From Amycolatopsis azurea DSM 43854 (GTDB taxonomy: Bacteria; Actinomycetota; Actinomycetes; Mycobacteriales; Pseudonocardiaceae): a stretch of DNA of 64,000 nucleotides. The stretch is taken from assembly GCF_001995215.1 (NCBI RefSeq), contig NZ_MUXN01000002.1, positions 408,453-472,452 on the forward strand, read 5' to 3'. Each line of letters begins with the position of its first letter. Within the stretch, counting starts at the first letter, position 1. Below the pieces are notes generated by a model, which saw nothing but the letters and a program-made list of their open reading frames with translations, had not been told where the DNA came from and ran no database searches. This document shows positions 53,601 through 60,447 of this stretch, in pieces. A program made the translations under genes and the position numbers.

Positions 53601-55117
53601 GCGACGAGTGCCCGGCGGAACCGCGACGCGCCGCGGCCCAATTGCGTGGTGGCGGCGACGTCGGCGAGGTCGGCCGGGGTACCGGCGTCGAGTCCGGCCC
53701 GCAGATGCGCGGCCAGCTGCGCGCTCGACTGCTCCAGAGCAGCCGGGCTCCTGGCCGACAGGACGATCACCTGGGACGTGCGCCGTGGTGCCGGCGACGG
53801 AGGCGCGGCCGGGGCCTCTTCGAGGACGGCGTGGGCGTTGGTGCCGCCGATGCCGAACGAACTGACCCCGATCCGGCGGGGATGGTCACCGTTCTTCCAG
53901 TCGGTGAGCGCGGTGTTGACGAAGAACGGAGTGTCGTCGAAGTCGATGCGGGGATTGGGCCGCCGGAAATGCGGATCCGGCACGAGCAGACGGTTACGCA
54001 GCTGCAGGATCGCCTTGATCAGGCTGGCGATGCCCGCCGCGGATTCGAGGTGCCCGATGTTCGCCTTCACCGAGCCGATCGCGCAGAATCCGGTTTCGTC
54101 CGTATGCGCGCCGAACGCCCTGGTCAGTGCCTTGATCTCGATCGGGTCGCCGACCGGCGTGCCGGTGCCGTGCGCTTCGAGCGCGGTGATGGTCCGCGCG
54201 TCGACGCCGCCGGCCGCGAGCGCCGCGGTGATCAGCCGCTCCTGGCCCGAGACGCTCGGCGCCGTGTAGCCGACCTTGTCGGCACCGTCGTTGTTGACCG
54301 CGGTGGACTTGATGACGGCGAGGATCGGGTCGCCGTCGGCGAGCGCGTCTTCGAGCCGCCGCAGCACGACCGCACCGACTCCGTTGCCGAAGACGGTGCC
54401 CCGCCCGTCGGCGTCGAACGGGCGGCAGTGCCCGTCGGGGGAGTAGATGAGGCCTTCTTCGTAGAGGTAACCGGCTTGGTGCGGGACCCGGACGGTGACG
54501 CCACCCGCCAGCGCCGTCGCGCACTCGCCCGCCCGCAGCGCCCGCGCGGCCTGGTGCACGGCGACGAGCGAGCTCGAGCAGGCCGTCTGCACGGTGACCG
54601 ACGGGCCGGTGAGCCCGAGCAGGAACGAGGTGCGGCTGGCCAGATAGTCCTTGTCGTTGTGGATCTGGAGTTCGAACACCGCCGGGCTCATGACGATCCG
54701 GCTGCCACCGAGGAGGTTCGACATCAGGTACGCGGGCATGTTCGCGCCGGCGAAGACCCCGACGTCGCTGTCGGTGCCCGGCCCGCGGCCCGCGTCTTCC
54801 AGCGCGTGCCAAGCGGTTTCGAGGAAGAGCCGTTGCTGCGGGTCGAGAAGCGCCGCTTCGCGGGGGTTGATGCCGAAGAACTGCGCGTCGAACTGGTCGA
54901 TGCCGTCGAGCAGCGGCGCCATGCGGACGTAATCGGGGCGGCCGGACACCTCCGGCGGGATCCCCTCGGCGAGGAGTTGCTCGTCGGTCAGCGCGGTCAC
55001 GGATTCGACGCCGTCGTGCAGATTTCGCCAGTAGGCGGCCAAATCCGGGGCGCCGGGGAACCGGCCCGCCATGCCGACGACGGCGATGTCGGCACCCGTG
55101 GTCTCGGGTCGGGTCAC
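47690..55117 (-). CDS. Hybrid PKS-NRPS KS-AT-ACP-Cy-A(Cys)-PCP-degenerate E
   Basis: The 2475-residue core synthase. KS: QTACSSSLVAV (Cys about 177), EAHGTGTPVGD and NIGHL intact. AT: GHSLGEF (about 631) and SHAFHSA (about 730), predicting malonyl-CoA. No KR or DH. ACP: LGGHSLLAT (about 958). Heterocyclisation domain, about 1010-1440: start PLTEMQQAQW and the DxxxxDxxS motif DLLCADVAS (about 1150). A domain: IYTSGSTGTPKGV, LGGATEAAIW; code D-L-F-N-M-S-L-I-W-K, a cysteine code. PCP: LGGDSIMGI (about 2027). The last 390 residues resemble an epimerase/condensation domain whose HHxxxDG is replaced by SAAVLDDAS. The set - aryl starter, one malonyl unit, Cys with a Cy domain - is that of CaeA2-like 2,2'-bipyridine synthases. 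GTG 55117 overlaps the flavoenzyme stop. Confidence 0.9.
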   Translation of the reverse strand: MTRPETTGADIAVVGMAGRFPGAPDLAAYWRNLHDGVESVTALTDEQLLAEGIPPEVSGRPDYVRMAPLLDGIDQFDAQFFGINPREAALLDPQQRLFLETAWHALEDAGRGPGTDSDVGVFAGANMPAYLMSNLLGGSRIVMSPAVFELQIHNDKDYLASRTSFLLGLTGPSVTVQTACSSSLVAVHQAARALRAGECATALAGGVTVRVPHQAGYLYEEGLIYSPDGHCRPFDADGRGTVFGNGVGAVVLRRLEDALADGDPILAVIKSTAVNNDGADKVGYTAPSVSGQERLITAALAAGGVDARTITALEAHGTGTPVGDPIEIKALTRAFGAHTDETGFCAIGSVKANIGHLESAAGIASLIKAILQLRNRLLVPDPHFRRPNPRIDFDDTPFFVNTALTDWKNGDHPRRIGVSSFGIGGTNAHAVLEEAPAAPPSPAPRRTSQVIVLSARSPAALEQSSAQLAAHLRAGLDAGTPADLADVAATTQLGRGASRFRRALVASGTEDAAALLEGADPARVAGSAAPSAPPKIVFLFPGQGTQYPGMGADLYRGEPVYRAAVDECAAILDPLLGTGLLAALYPPADADPDEAARRLADTSLAQPALFTTEYALAKQLAAWGVVPDAMVGHSLGEFVAATLAGVVDLPDVLRLVAARGRMMRELPAGGMLSVAADEADVLPVLPANLSVAAVNAPGLCVVSGPHDALDALSKQLAGQGVSTRPLHTSHAFHSAMIDPIVAPFTELVGDAELRAPRLPFVSTVTGTWIDDEQATDPEYWGTHMRRPVRFGEAVGVAAKIGRCVLLEVGPGNTLGTLARQAVDPVASVVTTLRRPDQDRSDTETLLAGFSGLWLAGADVDWTRLEAPRQRSSLPGYPFQHKRYWVEPRGEAGAELVVDTPAAPETDETETSSRPEHLLTAYTAPRNDLERSVATLWEEFFGFSPIGVHDNFFELGGHSLLATQMLNRLRGRLHRVATPAQLLAAPNVAALTELLAAQDPDTTPAEELPSIVPAPDRRHEPFPLTEMQQAQWIGRLGSFDMGGVAPHLYLEFDSGTLDLDRLERAWQQVVRRHEMLRIVVLADGRQRILADVPDYRFEVLDLRESDEETATARLAEVSGRMSADVRPADTWPLWEVRVSRLRDGKLRTHIGFDLLCADVASFFYQVLPAWREFYADPASSSAPPELSFRDYVLAEEALQKTALYERSLDYWRDRVKRLPAAPELPTAVTPGELTRPEFVRRHANLDADVWARIKEQAGEHGVTPSSVLVAAYAAVISRWSKSQHFTLNFTAVNRLPLHHDVDATVGEFASFELLEVDTRSLDTFGDLVTQIQRQAWEDFEHRYVSGVRILRELNRVRRDTAGGVMPVVFTSALSTEKDPASVPSPVDWLGEQARFISQTPQVTIDHFVLEFGGVLQLAWHAVDELFPDDMMAEMFEAYQGLLATLTTQEGWRRPPTVPLPEWQLALRQRVNDTAGDVPAGSLAARLLAVGAEPALSSRPAVITPGKTVSHGELSGRAVHLARTLAARGLGRGSVVGVGLAKGWQQIVAVAGVSAAGATYVPIDPELPDSRREWLIEAAGVDCVVVDGGAAWPSEVDTVLFDDLAFDDQEDQDVAGWTCPAREDDIAYVIYTSGSTGTPKGVAETHTAAVNTLVDVVERFGITAEDRVLGLSSLSFDLSVFDVFGVLGAGGALVLPEPGARRDPSRWLELVREHGVSVWNSVPALFEMLVTHLEGDGTPLPLRLAMLSGDWIPVRLPDRARALAPDLTVMSLGGATEAAIWSIHYPVEAVPADWTSIPYGYPLRNQTFHVLNDRLEPAPVWTAGQLYIGGIGVAACYWNDEQRTAESFFVHPATGERLYRTGDLGRYLPDGAIEFLGREDFQVKIGGFRVELGEVEHALALHPEVTAAVATALGSRTQQRLVAYLVPAEPGTDETALLDSVRAHLSRTVPGYLIPADLIVLDKLPLSGNGKVDRAALPAPERTGHAAAATEVEAGLQEILGRLLTLAGEVLSLDDAGPEDNFFELGGDSIMGIQLVSRADAEGLRLRPQDLFESTTFLELARRAATVATAVTDADAVPLTAAQTTLVEANAVSWVSVETSLDAGRAGQALREVAARHTTLRLRLGALDDGTPGLLDALTGPEVAEIDLSGLPAVTRPGALAEIVTELAGEIDLAAAVPAKLVHVTTGDERDRLIWVGSAAVLDDASWRVLLADLAHAATGLAERGGVEWESRPQCFLDWSRNHAPAAAAPTGAGSVPLDGELVTVLGADTVRAFREAVFASHHLDFGEALTAALALALREWPGDSPSLTVDRSFRDFALDGSAGRYVESRTLSAPGGDLDDLLADVKRGYREAAGTVSEGPHVHLREVVDHDWSPAAGPLFLGTFAGPSTGHAAAGTLAEVGSALIGGELRLSWRHSGSPEGIAAVAEAFAAAVDSLTAHCTGAGAGRYETSDFPLADLGSGELAAFLSTLESDLER

Positions 55118-56301
55118 TGGTCCGCCTCCTGCGGGGTCGCCGGCGAGAGCCGGGAGATGTCGTACTCGGTGTGGCCGTCGACAGCGAGGTCGACCAGGAC
55201 GCGGCCGAGCAGCGGGACGAATTTGAAGCCCCAGCCGGAGCTGTAGAGCAGCAGGTTCTCGCCGTGCGGGACGAGCCCGGCCGCCGAGCCGAGGTGGAAC
55301 TGCCGTTCCGGATCGCCCGGCAGTACGGCCAGACAGGTCGAGGTGTGCACGGGTTCCGGGTCGAGCGCGGGCAGATGCCTCCCCACCCAGGAACCGAGGC
55401 GTTCGACGTGACGGGGATCGGGTCGTCCGGTCACCTGGGCGGCGCCGGAGAGGGGATGGACTTCGAAGACCGGGCCGAGCCGCACCAGTTCACTCGGCGA
55501 CCAGGGGTTGCGACCGAAACCGTAGAACAGGTTCGTGTCCTCTTCGGTCGGCTGCTGGAACACGAACCAGAAGGGGAAGTCGGCGGTCTCGTCGCGGCGG
55601 CGCAGGGATACCAGCGCCATCTCGTAGAGCTTGATGTCGAGCCGCGCGCCGAGCGGGCCGAGCAGTTCGTTGATCGAGCCGCCGTTGGCCAGCACCACCT
55701 TGTCCCCGTGATAGGTGCCGCGGTCGGTCCGCACGGTCACCCCGGAGGAGCCGGGCAGCAGCTCGATGACCCGTTCGTCGCCGTGGAGCGCGCAGCCGCC
55801 GGCCTGCGCGAGACCGTAGAGCGCGGCGAGGGTGCCGCGGACGTCGATGGTGCCGCCGTCCGGCTGGAAGAACCCTTCGAAATGGCCCGGCAGCGCTTCG
55901 AAGCCGTAGCGGCGCTCGATCTCCTTCGCCCGGAGCCATTCGTAGCGGACATCGAGCTTGTCCATGACCCTGGCGGTTTCGCTGATCTTGCCCTCGTTGG
56001 TGTCGACGTCCACGTCGCCGAACCAAAGACTGCCGATCGAGTGGATCAGCCGCCGTTCGGCCAGCGATTCCAGCCGCTGCCACAGCGGGCGCGCCGCCAG
56101 GGTCAGCTGGAACAGGTCCTCCTGCGTGTACTGCAGTCGCCAGTGCCGTTCCGCCCCGCTGGTCCCGTTGTTCTCATTGAAGAAGCCATGCCGTTCCAGC
56201 ACGAGTGTCCGTTGCCCGCGCGCGACTGCCTCCGCCGCCGTGGAGAGTCCGATCGGTCCGCCGCCGACCACGATGAGGTCGAACGAACTGGTGATGCCCA
56301 T
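55114..56301 (-). CDS. FAD amine oxidase, sarcosine oxidase/NikD-like
   Basis: The 395-residue flavoenzyme of the DAO family has the N-terminal dinucleotide motif (DLIVVGGGPIGLSTAAEAVA) and the family's HWRLQYTQEDLF region. The STCLAVLPGDPERQFHLG stretch (about 310) carries a Cys at the position that binds FAD covalently in monomeric sarcosine oxidase and NikD. NikD converts piperideine-2-carboxylate to picolinate in nikkomycin and related pathways. Next to a DegT-type aminotransferase, the same role - making the picolinate starter from lysine - is the likely one. Start ATG 56301; the longer open frame upstream is antisense to the aminotransferase. It precedes the core synthase with a GTGA overlap. 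Confidence 0.88.
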   Translation of the reverse strand: MGITSSFDLIVVGGGPIGLSTAAEAVARGQRTLVLERHGFFNENNGTSGAERHWRLQYTQEDLFQLTLAARPLWQRLESLAERRLIHSIGSLWFGDVDVDTNEGKISETARVMDKLDVRYEWLRAKEIERRYGFEALPGHFEGFFQPDGGTIDVRGTLAALYGLAQAGGCALHGDERVIELLPGSSGVTVRTDRGTYHGDKVVLANGGSINELLGPLGARLDIKLYEMALVSLRRRDETADFPFWFVFQQPTEEDTNLFYGFGRNPWSPSELVRLGPVFEVHPLSGAAQVTGRPDPRHVERLGSWVGRHLPALDPEPVHTSTCLAVLPGDPERQFHLGSAAGLVPHGENLLLYSSGWGFKFVPLLGRVLVDLAVDGHTEYDISRLSPATPQEADQ

Positions 56302-56354
56302 GGTCTTCCGCCGTTCCTGCGCAATCGGTGATGGGTCGTCCTTCTCCGGAGGCC

Positions 56355-57608
56355 TCAGGGAGCTGCCAGCGCCGCGGTGCCGGTCGAGACTTCGGTGAGG
56401 ACCGCCTCCAGCGCCTCCAGCAGGTGGCCCACCTGCCGGTCGGAAAGGCTTGGCTGGCAAGGCACATTGATCTGCCGGGTGAACCAGAGCTGCTCGGCGA
56501 CCGGGCTTTCCCCTTGCCGGTGGCCTCGCGCCTGCCATTCCGGGAGCAGGTGCAGCGGGAAATACCGCAGCTGCATTTCGACGCCGGACCGGGACAGCCG
56601 TTCGACGATGGCGTCCCGGTCGGCCCCGGCGCCGGGCTCGACGAAGAAGGTGTAGAGGTGGTACGCGTTGACGACTCCGGGGCGTTCGGGAACCAGGCGG
56701 ACGAAAGGGAATTTCGTGAGTACGTCGGTGATCCGGCCCGCGATCTCCCGGCGTCGCAACACCAGGGAGTCGAGCCTGCGGAGCTGGGCGATCCCGACCG
56801 CGGCACTCGGCTCCGACAGCGTCGCGTTCGTGCCGGGGTGACGCAGTTCGACGCAGCTGTGCGAGTACGAATTCCCCGGGTGCAGCATCCAAGCGGGCGC
56901 TTCGTCCCGGCCGCCGATACGTTGCGCCGAAGGGACGTAGACGGCGTCGGAGTCGTTGGATCGAATGCGCTCGAGCCGTTCCGCCCACTCGTCGGACGCC
57001 ACGGTGATCATCCCGCCCTCGCCGAGGGTGGTGATGTTCTTGCTGGAATGGAAGCTGAAGCAGCCGATGTCGGCCAGCGCGCCGGGGCGCCTGCCGTGGT
57101 AGACGCTGCCCAGCGCGTGCGCGCAATCTTCGATCACCTTGATGCCGTGCTGCCGGGCGATCCGCATGATCGGGTCCATGTCGGCGGGCAGGCCGCCGTA
57201 GTGCACGAGCAGGATCGCCCGGGTGCGCGGTCCGATCAGTGCTTCGATGCTCGCCGGGTCGGCGTTGAGGGTGTTCTCGTCGACGTCACAGAAACGAACG
57301 GTGACCGGCAGGTCCAGCAGCGGCTGGATGGTCGCCTTGTACGTCTGTGGCGTGGCGATGACCTCGTCGCCGTGGTTCAGGCCCAGCAGGCCGATGGCCA
57401 GCTCGAGTGCCACGGTGCCGCTGGTGACCGAAAGCGCGTGGCGGCTGCCGACGAGCTCACGGAACCGGTCGTCGAACTCCGCGCGGTATCCGCCCGCCGA
57501 CAACGGGGCCTGCGACCGCACGACCGTGGAAAGCGCGTCCAGTTCGGGTTCGCCCAGAAGGCTTCCGCGACTCGGATACGGGACCAGATAGGGCTCGGCT
57601 GAGGACAT
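56355..57608 (-). CDS. PLP aminotransferase, DegT/DnrJ/EryC1 family
   Basis: The 417-residue enzyme has the fold type I features of this family. The PLP lysine is in CFSFHSSKNITTLGEGG (about 200), the cofactor-facing Asp/His in VIEDCAHALGS, and VTSGTVALELAIGLL near residue 60. In sugar pathways such enzymes aminate keto-sugars, but no sugar genes are present. Beside a NikD-like oxidase the likely reaction is transamination of L-lysine at C2 to give cyclic piperideine-2-carboxylate, as proposed for NikC- and CaeP-type enzymes. ATG 57608 with GGGGGGAAG upstream; first gene of the core minus-strand operon, 53 bases before the oxidase. Confidence 0.88.
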   Translation of the reverse strand: MSSAEPYLVPYPSRGSLLGEPELDALSTVVRSQAPLSAGGYRAEFDDRFRELVGSRHALSVTSGTVALELAIGLLGLNHGDEVIATPQTYKATIQPLLDLPVTVRFCDVDENTLNADPASIEALIGPRTRAILLVHYGGLPADMDPIMRIARQHGIKVIEDCAHALGSVYHGRRPGALADIGCFSFHSSKNITTLGEGGMITVASDEWAERLERIRSNDSDAVYVPSAQRIGGRDEAPAWMLHPGNSYSHSCVELRHPGTNATLSEPSAAVGIAQLRRLDSLVLRRREIAGRITDVLTKFPFVRLVPERPGVVNAYHLYTFFVEPGAGADRDAIVERLSRSGVEMQLRYFPLHLLPEWQARGHRQGESPVAEQLWFTRQINVPCQPSLSDRQVGHLLEALEAVLTEVSTGTAALAAP

Positions 57609-57701
57609 CGATGGTGCCACTTCCCCCCGGTAAAGGACTTCTGCTTGGCTTTCATCTTCGGACGGCGGTGCGCGCACCGGTATCCACCGTTGGATGTTCG
57701 G

Positions 57702-57741
57702 GGTTCTACGACCAATCACCCCTGGTCCCGGTTTTAGAACC
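57702..57741. promoter_or_regulatory. Nested dyad in the divergent promoter region
   Basis: GGTTCTA (57702-57708) pairs with TAGAACC (57735-57741), and inside them GACCA (57710-57714) pairs with TGGTC (57723-57727). The dyad lies between the divergent aminotransferase (starts 57608) and carrier protein (57786), so one regulator could control both arms; the LuxR protein at 41995 is a candidate. Confidence 0.4.
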
Positions 57742-57785
57742 ACGGATGGACGCGGTGGTAGTGCCGTCTGAAGTACGTTCGATCC

Positions 57786-58004
57786 ATGAGCGAACTGCGG
57801 GGGCTCCTCGCCGAACTGGGTGTCGAAGAGTCGGACATCGACGCGGATTCCCGGATACGGGCACATCTCGCCCTCGACTCGACCGAGACGGTGGAACTCG
57901 AGGCGGCACTGAGGGCCCGGTTCGGCGTGGTCGTGGACTTGTGGGACAAGCACGACTACAGCCTTTCCGAGCTGGAGGAGCGCATCGCGCGAGCACGAGA
58001 GTGA
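57786..58004 (+). CDS. Stand-alone aryl/acyl carrier protein
   Basis: The 72-residue protein is a free carrier domain with the phosphopantetheine Ser in LALDSTETVELEAAL (about residue 38). Four helices are expected; the second follows directly after the DS motif. The neighbouring ligase (eight bases downstream) probably loads it with the aryl starter, which it then passes to the KS of the core synthase. In caerulomycin assembly the ligase and carrier are reported as one protein; here they are separate genes. Confidence 0.85.
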   Translation: MSELRGLLAELGVEESDIDADSRIRAHLALDSTETVELEAALRARFGVVVDLWDKHDYSLSELEERIARARE

Positions 58005-58012
58005 GGAAGGCC

Positions 58013-59641
58013 ATGTGGGACAAGCTGGTCAGGATCGATCCGCTGCGGGCACGGCGATATCGGGACGCGGGATTGTGGGGACCCGACCGGGTGGACGAGA
58101 CCGTGCTGGCTCCTTCCTTTTCGCGCGGAGGTGAACTCGCTTTGGTGTCCGGCGAACGGACACTGACCCACGGAGAGCTGCGCCTCGCCGTGAACGCGTG
58201 TGCGAAGCGCCTGAAGGACAACGAAATCCGGCGCGGTGACCTGGTGATCGTCCAGCTGCCGAACGACATCGAACTCGTCGTGCTGACACTCGCGCTGTCC
58301 AAGATCGGCGCGGCGCCGGTGCTCACCCCGACCGCGCTGCGCGAGTACGAGCTCGACCACGTCGCCCGGATCACCCGTCCGGTCGCCATGGCGGTACCCG
58401 CCCGGCACGCCCGGTACGACCATTTCGCGCTCGCACGGCGGATCCGCGACGGGAATTCGTCGCTGCGAACACTCTTCGTGTCCGATGTGGACAGTCCGGA
58501 CGCGGTCGATCTGACTGAACTGTGCGGGCTTCCCGGCTCACCGGGCGAACTCGTCGACGGTGAACTGGCGACGCTCGACGATCCGGCGTTGTGCTTGCTG
58601 TCCAACGGAACCACCGGCCCGCCCAAGGTGATCCCGCGGCTGCAGGAGGCCTACGGCTATCAGCTGCGGACGACACCGGGGCTCGCCGGCGTCGGCCCCG
58701 GCTCGGTGTATCTCGCGGTCATGCCCGCCACCCACGGGTTCGTGCTGGGTTGCCCCGGCGTCCTGGGGACGCTCGGCGCGGGCGGCACGGTGGTGCTCGG
58801 ACCGTCCGCCGAGCCCGAGGCGGCCTTCGCGCTGATCGAACAACACCTCGTGACCCATTGCACGCTGGTTCCGGCGCTGGCCGAACGCTGGGCCGACGCG
58901 GCCGAAGACACCGGGTTCGACCTGACCAGCCTGGAGGTGATCCAGGTCGGTGGCGCCCGGCCGCGGCCGGGTCAGGTCGAACGGATCCCGGCGGTGCTGG
59001 GCTGCGTGGTGCAGCAGTGCTACGGCATGAGCGAGGGCCTGCTGAACTACACCCCGACCGACGCCGACGGCGACGTCGCTTTCCACACCCAGGGCATGCC
59101 AGCCTCACCCGCGGACGAGATCCGGGTTCTGGACGACAGCGGTCGCCCGGTTCCGCCGGGCGGCACCGGGCAACTCCTGACCCGCGGTCCGTACACGGTG
59201 GGCGGCTACTACGGCGATCCGGACGCGACGGCCGGTGCGTTCACCGAGGACGGCTTCTATCGGACCGGGGACCTCGTCAGCCTGCATCCGTCCGGATCGC
59301 TGGTGGTCGAGGGGCGTTCCCGTGACGTCGTCAATCGCGGAGGGGAGAAGATCCCGGCCGCCGAACTGGAACTGCTGGCAGCCGAGCATCCCGGTATCGC
59401 GGCGGCGGCGGTGGTCGCCGCACCGCACCCGCGGTTCGGCGAGATCGTGTGCCTGTACGTGGTCCCGCAGGGGGACTGGGTGCCCGAATTACCGGCCGTC
59501 CGACGCTTCTTGCAGGAGCGCGGGCTCGCCCGCTTCAAACTGCCGGAGCGGATGGAGGTGCTCGACGAGTTCCCGTACCTGGGCATCGGAAAGGTCGACA
59601 AGACCGCCCTGCGCGCGGATCTCGCCGCCCGTCCGTCCTGA
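58013..59641 (+). CDS. Aryl-acid AMP ligase, DhbE/EntE-like
   Basis: The 542-residue enzyme activates an aromatic acid and loads it on a carrier. It aligns well with DhbE: LLSNGTTGPPKVIPR (P-loop), LGCPGVLGTLGAGGTVVL, LEVIQVGGARP, QQCYGMSEGLLNYTPTD, DGFYRTGDLV, VEGRSRDVVNRGGEKI and the Lys motif LGIGKVDKTAL. The pocket differs where DhbE has HNYPLSSPG: here it is HGFVLGCPG. The Asn that recognises the 2-hydroxyl of dihydroxybenzoate is replaced by Gly, so an acid without that hydroxyl, such as picolinate, is more likely. GAGGAAGG precedes ATG 58013. It forms a pair with the carrier protein. Confidence 0.88.
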   Translation: MWDKLVRIDPLRARRYRDAGLWGPDRVDETVLAPSFSRGGELALVSGERTLTHGELRLAVNACAKRLKDNEIRRGDLVIVQLPNDIELVVLTLALSKIGAAPVLTPTALREYELDHVARITRPVAMAVPARHARYDHFALARRIRDGNSSLRTLFVSDVDSPDAVDLTELCGLPGSPGELVDGELATLDDPALCLLSNGTTGPPKVIPRLQEAYGYQLRTTPGLAGVGPGSVYLAVMPATHGFVLGCPGVLGTLGAGGTVVLGPSAEPEAAFALIEQHLVTHCTLVPALAERWADAAEDTGFDLTSLEVIQVGGARPRPGQVERIPAVLGCVVQQCYGMSEGLLNYTPTDADGDVAFHTQGMPASPADEIRVLDDSGRPVPPGGTGQLLTRGPYTVGGYYGDPDATAGAFTEDGFYRTGDLVSLHPSGSLVVEGRSRDVVNRGGEKIPAAELELLAAEHPGIAAAAVVAAPHPRFGEIVCLYVVPQGDWVPELPAVRRFLQERGLARFKLPERMEVLDEFPYLGIGKVDKTALRADLAARPS

Positions 59642-59691
59642 GTGGACGGTGCGACCCGTCACCCGATCCTCGCCCCGTGGAATCGGAGCCG

Positions 59692-59731
59692 GCTCGTACG
59701 CTCTCGCCCGGCCGGGCGAGAGCGTACGAGC
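59692..59731. terminator. 40-bp perfect palindrome between convergent genes
   Basis: GCTCGTACGCTCTCGCCCGG (59692-59711) is followed at once by its exact complement (59712-59731). It ends 3 bases before the stop of the minus-strand hydrolase and 51 bases after the ligase stop, so it is very likely a bidirectional terminator. Confidence 0.75.
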
Positions 59732-59733
59732 GG

Positions 59734-60429
59734 TCAGATCCAGCCGTCGAGCGCCTTCAGGAAGTTGGGGAAGTCGTCGACGTGCACGTTGTGCGAGGTT
59801 CCCGTGACCGCCCGGACGGTGAAGCCGAGCGCCTCGAGCTCGGCTTGGCGCGGCGGTGTGGTCAGCACGCTCGGGTCGGCCAGCACGACCAGCGACGGCG
59901 CCGCCTCGATGACCGGGACGTAGGCGGTTTCCAGGTAGTCCATGTAGGTCGTCCGGACGTCCCAGTCGGACAGTTCTTCGAGCCGGACCTCTCGGGCCTG
60001 CGAGGTCCAATGCGGGAAGAGGCGTTCCAGGTCCGCGAGGGTGTAGTCCTTCTGCGGGCGGATGACCTGTTCCATCGCGGCGCCGAACCCGCCCTCGGTC
60101 ACCCACCACGCGGGGTCGTCGTAGATCGCCCGCGCCGGGCGTAGCCGCTCGGCAAGCATGGACAGCACGACACCGCCCACCGAGTGGCCGACGACCAGTT
60201 CGGGCCGGTCCGGCACGACCTTGAGCACGTCGTCCGCCCAAAGCTCACGGCTGTAGCGGCCGCGGGGACTCTTCCCGTGACCGCGGAGATCCGGCGCGAG
60301 TACGTGATAGCCCCTCGCGGCCAGTTCGGGGCCCAGCTCCCACCAGGTCTTCGAACTGCCGGACAGGCCGTGCAGCAACACGGCCTTCCGATCGCCTTCG
60401 CCCCATTCTCTGACGTGTAGCGCCACCAT
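59734..60429 (-). CDS. Alpha/beta hydrolase
   Basis: The 231-residue hydrolase has the canonical fold: oxyanion loop VLLHGLSGSS, LAPDLRGHGKSPRG, nucleophile elbow VGHSVGG (Ser about 80), Asp in VLADPSV and His in TSHNVHVDDFP. No signal peptide. GGAGGG lies 8 bases before the ATG. It is the last gene of the operon with the FAD monooxygenase and ABC transporter, so hydrolysis of an ester or amide intermediate of the bipyridine pathway is plausible, but the substrate cannot be read from the sequence. Confidence 0.82.
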   Translation of the reverse strand: MVALHVREWGEGDRKAVLLHGLSGSSKTWWELGPELAARGYHVLAPDLRGHGKSPRGRYSRELWADDVLKVVPDRPELVVGHSVGGVVLSMLAERLRPARAIYDDPAWWVTEGGFGAAMEQVIRPQKDYTLADLERLFPHWTSQAREVRLEELSDWDVRTTYMDYLETAYVPVIEAAPSLVVLADPSVLTTPPRQAELEALGFTVRAVTGTSHNVHVDDFPNFLKALDGWI

Positions 60430-60447
60430 TCCCGTGTCCCTCCAGTT

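Noticed and set aside
51224..55246. Plus-strand frame of 1340 codons
   Set aside because: Antisense shadow of the PKS-NRPS gene on the minus strand; no recognisable domain.
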